5,893 nucleotides of DNA from an uncultured Clostridium sp. (lineage in GTDB: Bacteria; Bacillota; Clostridia; Clostridiales; Clostridiaceae): the NCBI GenBank assembly GCA_946575275.1, contig CAMNZV010000116.1:1-5893 (forward strand). Direction: 5' to 3'. Each line of letters begins with the position of its first letter. Within the stretch, counting starts at the first letter, position 1. The notes under the pieces are model-generated. The model had not been told where the DNA came from and ran no database searches. It worked only from the letters and a program-made list of their open reading frames with translations. Of this stretch, positions 1-5,893 are shown piece after piece. The position numbers and the translations under genes are program-made.

Positions 1-368
1 AAGGGAACCCTATAGATATTGAAATTAATATAAGCTCAGAAGAAGCAGAAAATGAAGCCCTTAATTTATTTAATAGTACAAATCAAAATGGAAACATTAC
101 AATTATTACAAAAGAAAGTAACAATCAAACTGATTTAGTAAACAAATCATCTTTAGATATTAAAGAGGGTGGTGATGAAACTTATAAGGTTTATTATAAT
201 AATAGGGAACAAGGGGCCACTGAATTATGTTATGTAGTAACAATTTCAGGAAAGGATTCTGATGATAAGGATATAAAAATAAAATATTTTGTATCTACAG
301 AAACAGGTAAAGTTATAAATGAAATTAGAGACACTGTAAGCAATACTATAATTATTGGAGACAAATAG
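1..368 (+). CDS. C-terminal part of a PepSY/M4-propeptide-like protein (5' end outside window)
   Basis: An open frame enters from the left edge (first full codon at 3) and runs 121 residues to TAG at 366-368. No start is visible, so the N-terminus, any signal peptide and the total length are unknown. Two segments resemble halves of PepSY-type domains. ISSEEAENEALNLF near the visible N-end has the 'is-x-EEA-x-x-x-A' helix pattern. ELCYVVTISG followed by KYFVSTETGKVINEI near the C-end has the strand-strand-'(D/S)xxTGKV' pattern of PepSY domains, notably those in propeptides of thermolysin-like M4 proteases. The protein ends only about 15 residues after the TGKV motif, so no protease domain follows. 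It could be a stand-alone secreted or lipoprotein PepSY protein that inhibits or chaperones an extracellular enzyme; this is inference. It converges on the PBP gene and shares a terminator with it. Coding status is fairly sure; the family is tentative. Confidence 0.6.
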   Translation, partial: GNPIDIEINISSEEAENEALNLFNSTNQNGNITIITKESNNQTDLVNKSSLDIKEGGDETYKVYYNNREQGATELCYVVTISGKDSDDKDIKIKYFVSTETGKVINEIRDTVSNTIIIGDK

Positions 369-378
369 TTAATTATAT

Positions 379-413
379 AAAAAGCCTTAGCTAATAATAA
401 GCTAAGGCTTTTT
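379..413. terminator. Bidirectional Rho-independent terminator between convergent genes
   Basis: The arms 379-392 (AAAAAGCCTTAGCT) and 400-413 are exact reverse complements (14 bp) around a 7-nt loop AATAATA. The inner GC-containing stem is bordered by five A on the left and five T on the right, so RNA from either strand ends in a hairpin plus U tract. It starts 11 nt after the stop of the left plus-strand gene and 9 nt beyond the stop of the minus-strand PBP gene, the expected place for a terminator shared by convergent genes. Confidence 0.93.
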
Positions 414-421
414 GAAATATA

Positions 422-2872
422 TTAATGATTATCAGTAGTATCTGGACTATCCACCTCATCTTCAGCATTATCAGTAGTATCAGAATTGTCATTGGAATCC
501 TGAAGGCTCTTAGCATCTGAAGCTGTTAAGTAAGTATCAATAGTACTAGGTAAGGTGTAATAATAATCGGCAGTGTTGGAATTTACGTATCGTTTTTTTA
601 CGTATATAGTTGTTTCAGAATCTGAATGCACTTGAACATGAGCATCACAGTATGATGTTGGCTCAGTACCTTTTTCAAAAAGTTCTTCGTAAACCCTGTT
701 ACCACGGCTATCATTTTTACATAAATCTGTTGCAAGTTTCCCGGAATCCTTACAAATTGTTGCCTTAACAATTCCACTTGGCATAGTAATATCTTTAACC
801 TCTAAACCTTCGTGGACCTTAGCCATTATTTTACCAAAGGCAGCAGCGGCAGTATTTGAATTTAATCCATATTTAGATAAATTAACAGTACTATTATAGT
901 ATCCAAGCCATACGGAGCCAGAATAATAAGGTGTTAATCCTGAAAACCATAAGTCTTTAGAATCTGTGGAAGTTCCTGTTTTACCTGCAACTGGCATATT
1001 CCCCCACATAGAACTAGGTCCTGTAAATTCTCTTGAGCCTTTAAGAAGGTCATACATAATATATGCTGTTTGCGGTGAAAATATTTCTTTTGTAATTGGA
1101 TCTTCATTGCTTAATAAAACTTTTCCATTAGAATCTAATACTTTAGAATAAAGGTTAGGTTCTGTATATAAACCACCATTACCAAATACACCAAAAGCTT
1201 GAGCTAAGATAAAGGGTGTTCCACCATCTTGGTAACCGTCAGTATGACCAAATTGACCAAGGGCCAAGGTTGATATACCAGTATCTTTTGGATTATATAC
1301 AAGCCCAAATTTTTCTCCGTAGGCTTTACCAATATCAATACCAATTTTATGTTCTGTTAAAAAAGCCACTACATTTTTAGAATATTTAAGACCTTCTCTT
1401 ATAGGAAGGTTTCCAGCATAGGAAAAGTCATCATTTTTAGGATTATATCCTTTTCCATCTGCACCAATATACTGATTTGCAATATCTTCTGGAATTGGGG
1501 CATCATCTATAGTTGTTCCTGCAGTAATTAAACCTTCATTTATACCTGGTCCATATACAGTTAATGGTTTAGTACAGGAACCTATTGAACGAAATTCACT
1601 ATAAGCTCTATTGGTAGAATTTGCATTGTGGTTTCCGCGACCACCAACTATGGCTACAACATTTCCAGTGTGATAATCTACAATGGTTGCAGCAGCTTGA
1701 AATTTAGGTGTTACTGAGTTTTCAATTAAAGGGTCACCGTCACCTAAGCTAATTTCGTTTAAAACTTTTTGGGTGTAGTCTTGAATGTCCCTATCCATGT
1801 TGGTATATATTTTAAGACCACCATTTGCAAGTAATTTAGAAACTTCTTCATCGGTATATTTGTATCTTTTTATCAAATCTGCCTTTACTTTTGATACAGT
1901 AGGATTTATGTACCATTCAAAATCAAGGTTATAAGTTGATACCTTTTTATTAAAAACAAGACCATTATTATCAAGTAGGGCATAAGCCTCATCATGTTCT
2001 GATTTTGATATTTTATTAAGTTCTAGCATTTTATCAATAACAGTTTTAGTTCTATTAATGTATGAAGATGGATCTTCCTTATTCCTATCCATGTATGGAC
2101 TGTAATAGGAAGGTGCTTGGGTAAGTCCTGCAATAAAAGCACTTTCAATTAAGGTTAAATCTTTTGCAGATTTAGCAAAATATAAGTTTGATGCAGCTTC
2201 AACACCATAAGCAGTACCACCTAATGGGATTGTATTTAAATATTGAGTTAATATTTCATCTTTTGACATATGTTCTTCTAATTGAAGAGCAAGCCATATT
2301 TCTTTAATTTTTCTTTCAAGTACAAAATCTTCATCTGATAATATTGTGTTTTTAAGTAGTTGTTGTGTTAATGTTGAACCACCATGAAAAGAGGAAGTAT
2401 CACCATTAAATACTTTTTTTATGTCAGTAATTATTGAGCCGCCTATTCTAATGATATCTATACCATTATGAGTATAAAACCTTTGATCCTCAATTGAAAT
2501 ATATGCATCCTTTAAGGACTGTGGAATTTGATCACTAGTAATTACTGTACGTTCTACTTCAGAGTGCAAGTTGTCCATAAAGACTTCATCACTATCATAA
2601 ATTGATGTTGCTTGACTTAAATTTTTTACAGCTTGAACGTTAATACTTGGTGTGTTTTTAATTATAGCAAAAACATAACCAAGACCAATAACTCCAATTG
2701 CAATACATAATAAGAATAATGTGAGAAAAAGTCCCTTGATAAATCTAGAAAATTTATTTTTCTTTTTCTTTAAAGGTTTCTTTTTGTTTTTTGAAACATT
2801 ACCCTTAGTATTACGGCTATTAGCTCCATTGGACTTTTTGGCTTTGTTTTTTATATTTTTATCTGTTGCCAT
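422..2872 (-). CDS. Class A penicillin-binding protein, PBP1A type (bifunctional transglycosylase/transpeptidase)
   Basis: This 816-residue membrane-anchored enzyme polymerises lipid II into glycan strands and cross-links the stem peptides outside the membrane. The N-terminus (1-43) is cytoplasmic and very Lys-rich, followed by one membrane helix at about 44-71. The GT51 transglycosylase domain (about 95-270) has EDQRFYTHNGID with catalytic Glu128, GGSTLTQQLLKN at 164-175 and the ERKIKEIW helix at 186-193. The transpeptidase domain (about 392-690) has Ser432-x-x-Lys435 (SCTK), Ser498-Lys-Asn500 and KTGT at 631-634, so both active sites look intact. A C-terminal segment holds Cys707, Cys718 and Cys742, then an acidic Ser/Thr/Asp/Asn tail (about 792-816). 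The ATG start is supported by AGGAGG 6 nt upstream (minus strand). The gene is transcribed alone, from a sigma-A-like promoter to the bidirectional terminator. It may be called pbp1A or ponA elsewhere; family assignment is very sure, the exact orthologue less so. Confidence 0.97.
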   Translation of the reverse strand: MATDKNIKNKAKKSNGANSRNTKGNVSKNKKKPLKKKKNKFSRFIKGLFLTLFLLCIAIGVIGLGYVFAIIKNTPSINVQAVKNLSQATSIYDSDEVFMDNLHSEVERTVITSDQIPQSLKDAYISIEDQRFYTHNGIDIIRIGGSIITDIKKVFNGDTSSFHGGSTLTQQLLKNTILSDEDFVLERKIKEIWLALQLEEHMSKDEILTQYLNTIPLGGTAYGVEAASNLYFAKSAKDLTLIESAFIAGLTQAPSYYSPYMDRNKEDPSSYINRTKTVIDKMLELNKISKSEHDEAYALLDNNGLVFNKKVSTYNLDFEWYINPTVSKVKADLIKRYKYTDEEVSKLLANGGLKIYTNMDRDIQDYTQKVLNEISLGDGDPLIENSVTPKFQAAATIVDYHTGNVVAIVGGRGNHNANSTNRAYSEFRSIGSCTKPLTVYGPGINEGLITAGTTIDDAPIPEDIANQYIGADGKGYNPKNDDFSYAGNLPIREGLKYSKNVVAFLTEHKIGIDIGKAYGEKFGLVYNPKDTGISTLALGQFGHTDGYQDGGTPFILAQAFGVFGNGGLYTEPNLYSKVLDSNGKVLLSNEDPITKEIFSPQTAYIMYDLLKGSREFTGPSSMWGNMPVAGKTGTSTDSKDLWFSGLTPYYSGSVWLGYYNSTVNLSKYGLNSNTAAAAFGKIMAKVHEGLEVKDITMPSGIVKATICKDSGKLATDLCKNDSRGNRVYEELFEKGTEPTSYCDAHVQVHSDSETTIYVKKRYVNSNTADYYYTLPSTIDTYLTASDAKSLQDSNDNSDTTDNAEDEVDSPDTTDNH
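428..481. repeat. Short direct repeat in the PBP C-terminal tail
   Basis: The 15-base sequence ATTATCAGTAGTATC occurs at 428-442 and again at 467-481, 39 bp (13 codons) apart and in frame. On the minus strand each copy encodes DTTDN (PBP residues 798-802 and 811-815). It suggests a small in-frame duplication within a low-complexity, probably unstructured tail. Confidence 0.7.
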
Positions 2873-2878
2873 TTAAAG

Positions 2879-2884
2879 CCTCCT
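2879..2884 (-). promoter_or_regulatory. Ribosome binding site of the PBP gene
   Basis: On the minus strand AGGAGG lies 6 nt before the ATG at 2870-2872. It is a perfect Shine-Dalgarno core and fixes the start codon of the penicillin-binding protein. Confidence 0.9.
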
Positions 2885-2914
2885 ATTTATAATGAAATAT
2901 GTAAAATAAATTAA

Positions 2915-2943
2915 TAATATTATACAGTATTATAGCATAATTA
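2915..2943 (+). promoter_or_regulatory. Possible sigma-E (mother-cell sporulation) promoter of yunB
   Basis: TAATATT at 2915-2921 fits the Bacillus sigma-E -35 consensus (G/T, A/C, ATA, then two A/T) at all seven positions. After exactly 14 nt comes CATAATTA at 2936-2943, matching the CATA core of the -10 consensus but not its second half. Transcription would start near 2950, about 34 nt before the yunB ATG. B. subtilis yunB is a sigma-E-dependent gene, which makes this candidate worth noting. The AT-rich background makes it uncertain. An alternative sigma-A -10 (TATAAT, 2942-2947) is present but lacks a convincing -35. Confidence 0.35.
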
Positions 2944-2968
2944 TAATATGATAGTATGAATAACTCAA
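2940..2968 (-). promoter_or_regulatory. Sigma-A-type promoter of the PBP gene
   Basis: On the minus strand, a -35 TTGAGT (plus-strand 2963-2968) and a perfect -10 TATAAT (2940-2945) are separated by exactly 17 nt. Transcription would begin near 2933 and give a leader of about 60 nt before the ATG. A second TATAAT preceded by TGC (extended -10) lies at 2929-2937 and could act as an alternative or additional -10. In such AT-rich DNA chance matches occur, but the spacing and position are good. Confidence 0.6.
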
Positions 2969-2983
2969 TATAAAGGTGAATAT

Positions 2984-3628
2984 ATGAAATATTATACAAC
3001 AAAGCCACGTAAAGGGAAGAAAAAACTATTATTAATTACAATTATAACCTTTATTATATTTTTTAATCTTTTTGTTTATTTATATAATACAAAAATATTC
3101 CCTCATGCCTTAAAGATGTCAGAAGTAATGGTTGATGCTAAAACTAGTGATATAATAAGTGAGACAAGTATTAATTTATTTAATGATGAATTTAAATATG
3201 ATGAAATGATAAAAATAGAAAAGGATGCTGAAGGCAATATAACACTAATACAAGCAGATGCAGTTAAACTTAATTACTTAACTTCCAAGTTATCTATATT
3301 GTGTAATGAAAAATTATTAGAAATGGGTGAAGTAGGATTTTCAGTTCCTTTAGGATGGATAAGTGATAATAGTGTTTTTTATAATTTGGGGCCTAAGATT
3401 AATGTTTTAATACAACCCATTGGTAATTTGAAAGTTTCCTATGATTCTATTTTTGAAAGTGCTGGAATTAATCAAACTAGGCATAAAATTTATTTAAATG
3501 TTGTAGGTACAGTTAGAATTATGTTGCCTTTACATAGTGAAGATATAGAGGTATCTTGTGAAATACCTGTTGCAGAAACAATAATAATTGGGAAAATACC
3601 AAGTACTGCTATTGATTTTCAAAAATAA
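2984..3628 (+). CDS. yunB: Sporulation protein YunB
   Basis: This 214-residue protein is recognised as YunB from its conserved C-terminal half: VPLGW (121-125), the LGPKINVLIQPIGN stretch (135-148), SAGINQTRHKIYL (159-171) and the closing AETIIIGKIP (197-206). A basic N-terminus (KPRKGKKK) is followed by one membrane helix at about 14-34, so the rest is expected on the far side of the membrane. It is somewhat shorter than my recollection of the Bacillus protein (about 250 residues). In B. subtilis yunB is expressed in the mother cell under sigma-E and is needed for efficient sporulation; its molecular activity is not known. The ATG is preceded by AAAGGTGA (2972-2979) at suitable spacing. The gene is divergent from the PBP gene and 67 nt upstream of the hflX start, with no terminator hairpin between yunB and hflX, so read-through into hflX is possible. 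Confidence 0.93.
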   Translation: MKYYTTKPRKGKKKLLLITIITFIIFFNLFVYLYNTKIFPHALKMSEVMVDAKTSDIISETSINLFNDEFKYDEMIKIEKDAEGNITLIQADAVKLNYLTSKLSILCNEKLLEMGEVGFSVPLGWISDNSVFYNLGPKINVLIQPIGNLKVSYDSIFESAGINQTRHKIYLNVVGTVRIMLPLHSEDIEVSCEIPVAETIIIGKIPSTAIDFQK

Positions 3629-3633
3629 AAAAC

Positions 3634-3662
3634 TTGGAATAAAGCATTAAGTAGTATAGAAT
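3634..3662 (+). promoter_or_regulatory. Probable sigma-A promoter of hflX
   Basis: TTGGAA (3634-3639, 4/6 match to TTGACA) and TAGAAT (3657-3662, 5/6 match to TATAAT) are separated by 17 nt in the gap after yunB. Transcription would start near 3669, about 27 nt before the TTG start. It would let hflX be expressed in vegetative cells independently of yunB. Confidence 0.5.
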
Positions 3663-3683
3663 AAAAAGATAAATTATTTTATT

Positions 3684-3689
3684 GAGGTG
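3684..3689 (+). promoter_or_regulatory. Ribosome binding site that decides the hflX start
   Basis: GAGGTG lies 6 nt before TTG at 3696-3698. The in-frame GTG at 3687-3689 is part of this Shine-Dalgarno sequence and so cannot be the start. The same AGGTGAATAT string precedes the yunB ATG at nearly the same distance, which supports the reading. Confidence 0.85.
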
Positions 3690-3695
3690 AATATT

Positions 3696-5489
3696 TTGAT
3701 AAATGGAAATATTGATGGAATTAAGAAAAGTTTCTTAGAGGAACTTGAAAATATAAATAATATAAAAACTGATAAAGATGAAATTTGTAATATTTCAATT
3801 GCTAATATTATGGTAAGAATCTCCACTTTAATTGATAGGGAAATAAGTGTGGCTATTGATAGAAAGGGAAAGGTCCATTCTGTTGCAGTTGGTGATTCTA
3901 CATCTGTTGAATTGCCTTTAATTGATATTAAGGAGCAAAAACTTTCTGGAATTAGAATAATCCATACTCATCCTAATGGATATTCAAATCTTTCGGCTTT
4001 AGATTTGTCAGCACTATTAAAACTAAAGCTAGATGCAATTGTGGCTATTGGAATTTTAGGTGGGAATATAATTGACACTTCAATTGCAACTTTAATGGTT
4101 CATAATGACATACTAATAACTGAAGAAAAGGGCAAACTATCCATAGAGGAATTATTAAAGTTTAACCTTAAAGAACAAATAAAGCATATTGAAATACTAA
4201 TTAATGAAAATGATATTATTGAAGATGATAGTGAAAAGGCAATTATAGTTGGTTCTGATACAAAAGAAAGCTTAGTTGAACTTAAGGAACTTGCAAGTGC
4301 CTGTAATATACCAGTTCTAAATATGATTTTTCAAAGTAGAGCTAAAATAGATCCAGCCTTTTTTATAGGAAAGGGTAAGGTATTTGAAATTGCGGCTTTA
4401 AGGCAAACCTTAAAAGCTAATATAATTATTTTTGATGATGAATTGTCAGGTTCTCAGGTTAGAAACTTAGAAAATGCAATTGGAGCAAAGGTTATTGATA
4501 GAACAACATTAATCTTAGAGATATTTGCAAGAAGAGCCAAATCAAAAGAAGCTAAAATTCAAGTTGAATTAGCTCAATTAAGATATCGAAAATCTAGACT
4601 ACAAGGACTTGGAACTGTACTTTCAAGAACAGGTGGAGGTATTGGAACAAGGGGGCCAGGTGAAAAAAAGCTAGAAACAGATAGAAGGCATATAGAAGAT
4701 ACTATAAATGATTTAAATAAAGAATTAAAAAAGATAAAAAAAGTTAGGGAAGTTCAAAGAGGCAAAAGAACAAAAGAAAATATACCAAAGGTATCCTTAG
4801 TTGGATATACTAATGCAGGTAAATCTACTTTGAGAAATAATATGTGTGAAGCAGCTGCAATAGATGCAAAAGATAAAGAAAGAGTTTTTGAGGCAGATAT
4901 GTTATTTGCAACATTAGATGTTACTACAAGGGCAATAAGACTTAAGAACAAAGGGATTGTCACATTAACAGATACAGTAGGATTTATTAGAAAACTTCCC
5001 CATGATTTGGTAGAGGCATTTAAGTCTACCTTAGAAGAGGTGGTATATTCAGACTTGTTATGTCATGTTGTTGATATATCTTCAAATACAGCTAGTGAAG
5101 AAATAAAGGCTGTTGAATTAGTTTTAGGGGAACTTGGGACACTAAGTAAAAAAACCATTTTAGTTTTAAACAAAATAGATAAAGCATCAGAAAGTCAATT
5201 AAATGAAATTAAGGATAACCTTCATTATGAAAAGATAATAGAAATATCTGCAACAGAAGGTCTAAACTTAGATGTCTTACTAGAATTAATTGAAGAAAAC
5301 TTACCTTATAGTATGAATAAATTTGAAGTATTAGTCCCTTATGATAGAGGTGATATTGTTTCAATGATACATAGAAGCAGTAGAGTAATTGAAGAAGAAT
5401 ACAGAGATGAAGGAACCTTCCTATTAGTTGAGGCAAAAGATGAAATTTACAATAAATCAAAGGACTTTTTACTTAAGAAAATAAATTAA
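3696..5489 (+). CDS. hflX: Long-form GTPase HflX with an N-terminal JAMM-like domain
   Basis: This is a 597-residue protein starting at TTG (numbering from there). HflX GTPases bind the 50S subunit and dissociate stalled or stressed ribosomes. The HflX N-terminal domain spans about 182-270 (IGKGKVFEI, FDDELSGSQVRNLE). A helical linker of about 273-360 contains the Gly-rich TGGGIGTRGPGEKKLE loop and RRHIE. The G domain has G1 GYTNAGKS (370-377), switch I ATLD with Thr406, G3 DTVG (426-429), G4 NKID (492-495) and G5 SAT (518-520). A C-terminal domain of about 542-597 closes the protein. All GTPase motifs look intact. Classical HflX is about 420 residues; the extra 180 or so lie at the N-terminus. 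There Glu49 and H90-T-H92-P-N-G, then Ser100 and Asp103, form the JAMM/MPN+ pattern (H-x-H-x7-S-x-x-D), with the HPxG context of RadC. HflX identity is very sure; the JAMM fold is inferred from the motif. Confidence 0.96.
   Translation: MINGNIDGIKKSFLEELENINNIKTDKDEICNISIANIMVRISTLIDREISVAIDRKGKVHSVAVGDSTSVELPLIDIKEQKLSGIRIIHTHPNGYSNLSALDLSALLKLKLDAIVAIGILGGNIIDTSIATLMVHNDILITEEKGKLSIEELLKFNLKEQIKHIEILINENDIIEDDSEKAIIVGSDTKESLVELKELASACNIPVLNMIFQSRAKIDPAFFIGKGKVFEIAALRQTLKANIIIFDDELSGSQVRNLENAIGAKVIDRTTLILEIFARRAKSKEAKIQVELAQLRYRKSRLQGLGTVLSRTGGGIGTRGPGEKKLETDRRHIEDTINDLNKELKKIKKVREVQRGKRTKENIPKVSLVGYTNAGKSTLRNNMCEAAAIDAKDKERVFEADMLFATLDVTTRAIRLKNKGIVTLTDTVGFIRKLPHDLVEAFKSTLEEVVYSDLLCHVVDISSNTASEEIKAVELVLGELGTLSKKTILVLNKIDKASESQLNEIKDNLHYEKIIEISATEGLNLDVLLELIEENLPYSMNKFEVLVPYDRGDIVSMIHRSSRVIEEEYRDEGTFLLVEAKDEIYNKSKDFLLKKIN
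3774..4121 (+). other. JAMM/MPN+-like domain within HflX
   Basis: Residues of about 27-142 (TTG numbering) carry a RadC-like arrangement. A strand with Glu49 in REISVAID is followed by KGKVHSVAVGD. The strand IRII then leads into H90-T-H92-P-N-G, with Ser100 and Asp103 at the canonical spacing, followed by the helix LSALLKLK and the strand DAIVAIGI. In known JAMM domains the two His and the Asp bind zinc, the Glu activates water and the Ser stabilises the intermediate. All five are present here. The domain boundaries are estimates by eye and no metal binding or protease activity is shown. Confidence 0.7.
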
Positions 5490-5507
5490 AGTTTAAGGAT
5501 GATAATA

Positions 5508-5893
5508 ATGAATAATACAGTGGAAATGTTTCAAAAAGCCTTTCAATCATCATTAAAAACCTTAAAGCGTAATAAAAAGGTTTTAAGCATATTAACCTTT
5601 GGCAGTGTGGTATCTGGAGACGTGTGGGAAGAATCGGATATAGATTTATTTGTAGTATACAATGATGATTTTCATGAAATTAGAGATGTTTTTTCTTTAA
5701 TTGAAAAGATACCTGTACATACAAGGATTATTTCAAAACAAAGATTTATGGAAATATATGAAAGTGAGGATAAAAAATCTTACATAATAGATATTTTATC
5801 TAAGTCTAAGCTTGTATATAGTAATGATGAAGAAATTACAAATGTATATAATAAATTCGCATATGTAAAAAACTCTAAAGTATTAGGATTAAA
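5508..5893 (+). CDS. Nucleotidyltransferase-fold protein, N-terminal part (3' end outside window)
   Basis: 128 complete codons are visible before the window ends. The N-terminal domain has the minimal nucleotidyltransferase (DNA polymerase beta-like) signature: FGSVVSGD at 31-38, with Gly32-Ser33, then SDIDLFVV at 43-50, giving acids Asp44 and Asp46. Such domains transfer a nucleotide to a protein, RNA or small molecule, or occur as antitoxins of HEPN/MNT pairs; the substrate cannot be told. The next predicted strand (PVHTRIIS, 69-76) shows no obvious third catalytic acid. From about 110 a new helical segment begins, possibly a second domain. ATG 5508 has AAGGA (5495-5499) 8 nt upstream; an in-frame ATG at 5499 overlaps that site and is less likely. 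Only 18 nt separate it from hflX and no terminator lies between, so the two are probably co-transcribed. Confidence 0.85.
   Translation, partial: MNNTVEMFQKAFQSSLKTLKRNKKVLSILTFGSVVSGDVWEESDIDLFVVYNDDFHEIRDVFSLIEKIPVHTRIISKQRFMEIYESEDKKSYIIDILSKSKLVYSNDEEITNVYNKFAYVKNSKVLGL

Noticed and set aside
966..1151. A 61-codon open frame on the plus strand
   Set aside because: It lies wholly antisense to the transpeptidase domain of the PBP gene, has no convincing ribosome binding site, and encodes no recognisable domain.
2936..2950. An imperfect palindrome (CATAATTATAATATG) in the divergent promoter region
   Set aside because: The arms match only partly and such patterns are frequent in this AT-rich background, so it is not claimed as an operator.
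3629..3683. Possible terminator between yunB and hflX
   Set aside because: No stem with GC content followed by a T run is present; the gap is better explained by a promoter and ribosome binding site.
4754..4963. A 69-codon open frame on the minus strand
   Set aside because: It is antisense to the HflX G domain, whose motifs are unmistakable; its hydrophobic product reflects the reverse reading of Lys/Glu-rich codons.
5209..5460. An 83-codon open frame on the minus strand
   Set aside because: It is antisense to the C-terminal domain of HflX and has a low-complexity Leu-rich composition with no family resemblance.
5499..5507. Earlier in-frame ATG for the nucleotidyltransferase gene
   Set aside because: It overlaps the AAGGA ribosome binding site, which is better spaced for the ATG at 5508.

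Overview
The window is very AT-rich. It has short AT-rich intergenic gaps, AGGAGG- or AGGTG-type ribosome binding sites and a sporulation gene (yunB), which together point to a spore-forming, low-GC Firmicute. The style of the HflX, YunB and class A penicillin-binding protein sequences fits Clostridium sensu stricto or a close relative. It looks like ordinary chromosome: I see no insertion sequence, phage gene, integrase, CRISPR array, tRNA or rRNA.

Layout: (1) 1-368, plus strand: the C-terminal part of a protein whose end resembles a PepSY / M4-protease-propeptide domain. (2) 379-413: a perfect 14-bp hairpin flanked by A and T runs, which can terminate transcription from both sides. (3) 422-2872, minus strand: a bifunctional class A penicillin-binding protein (transglycosylase plus transpeptidase, PBP1A type). 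(4) 2873-2983: a divergent control region with a good vegetative promoter firing left into the PBP gene and a possible sigma-E promoter firing right into yunB. (5) 2984-3628, plus: sporulation protein YunB. (6) 3696-5489, plus: a long-form HflX ribosome-associated GTPase with its own likely promoter, starting at TTG. (7) 5508 to the window end, plus: the N-terminal part of a nucleotidyltransferase-fold protein, probably co-transcribed with hflX.

Functionally, the PBP builds cell-wall peptidoglycan and YunB is a membrane-anchored sporulation protein. HflX is expected to split or rescue stalled ribosomes. The role of the nucleotidyltransferase is unknown. The most interesting observation is that the roughly 180-residue N-terminal extension of HflX carries a full JAMM/MPN+ metalloprotease signature (upstream Glu, then H-x-H-x7-S-x-x-D) with RadC-like HPxG context. 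This would make the protein a fusion of a putative zinc-dependent JAMM domain to a ribosome-rescue GTPase. No stretch over 300 bases lacks a gene.
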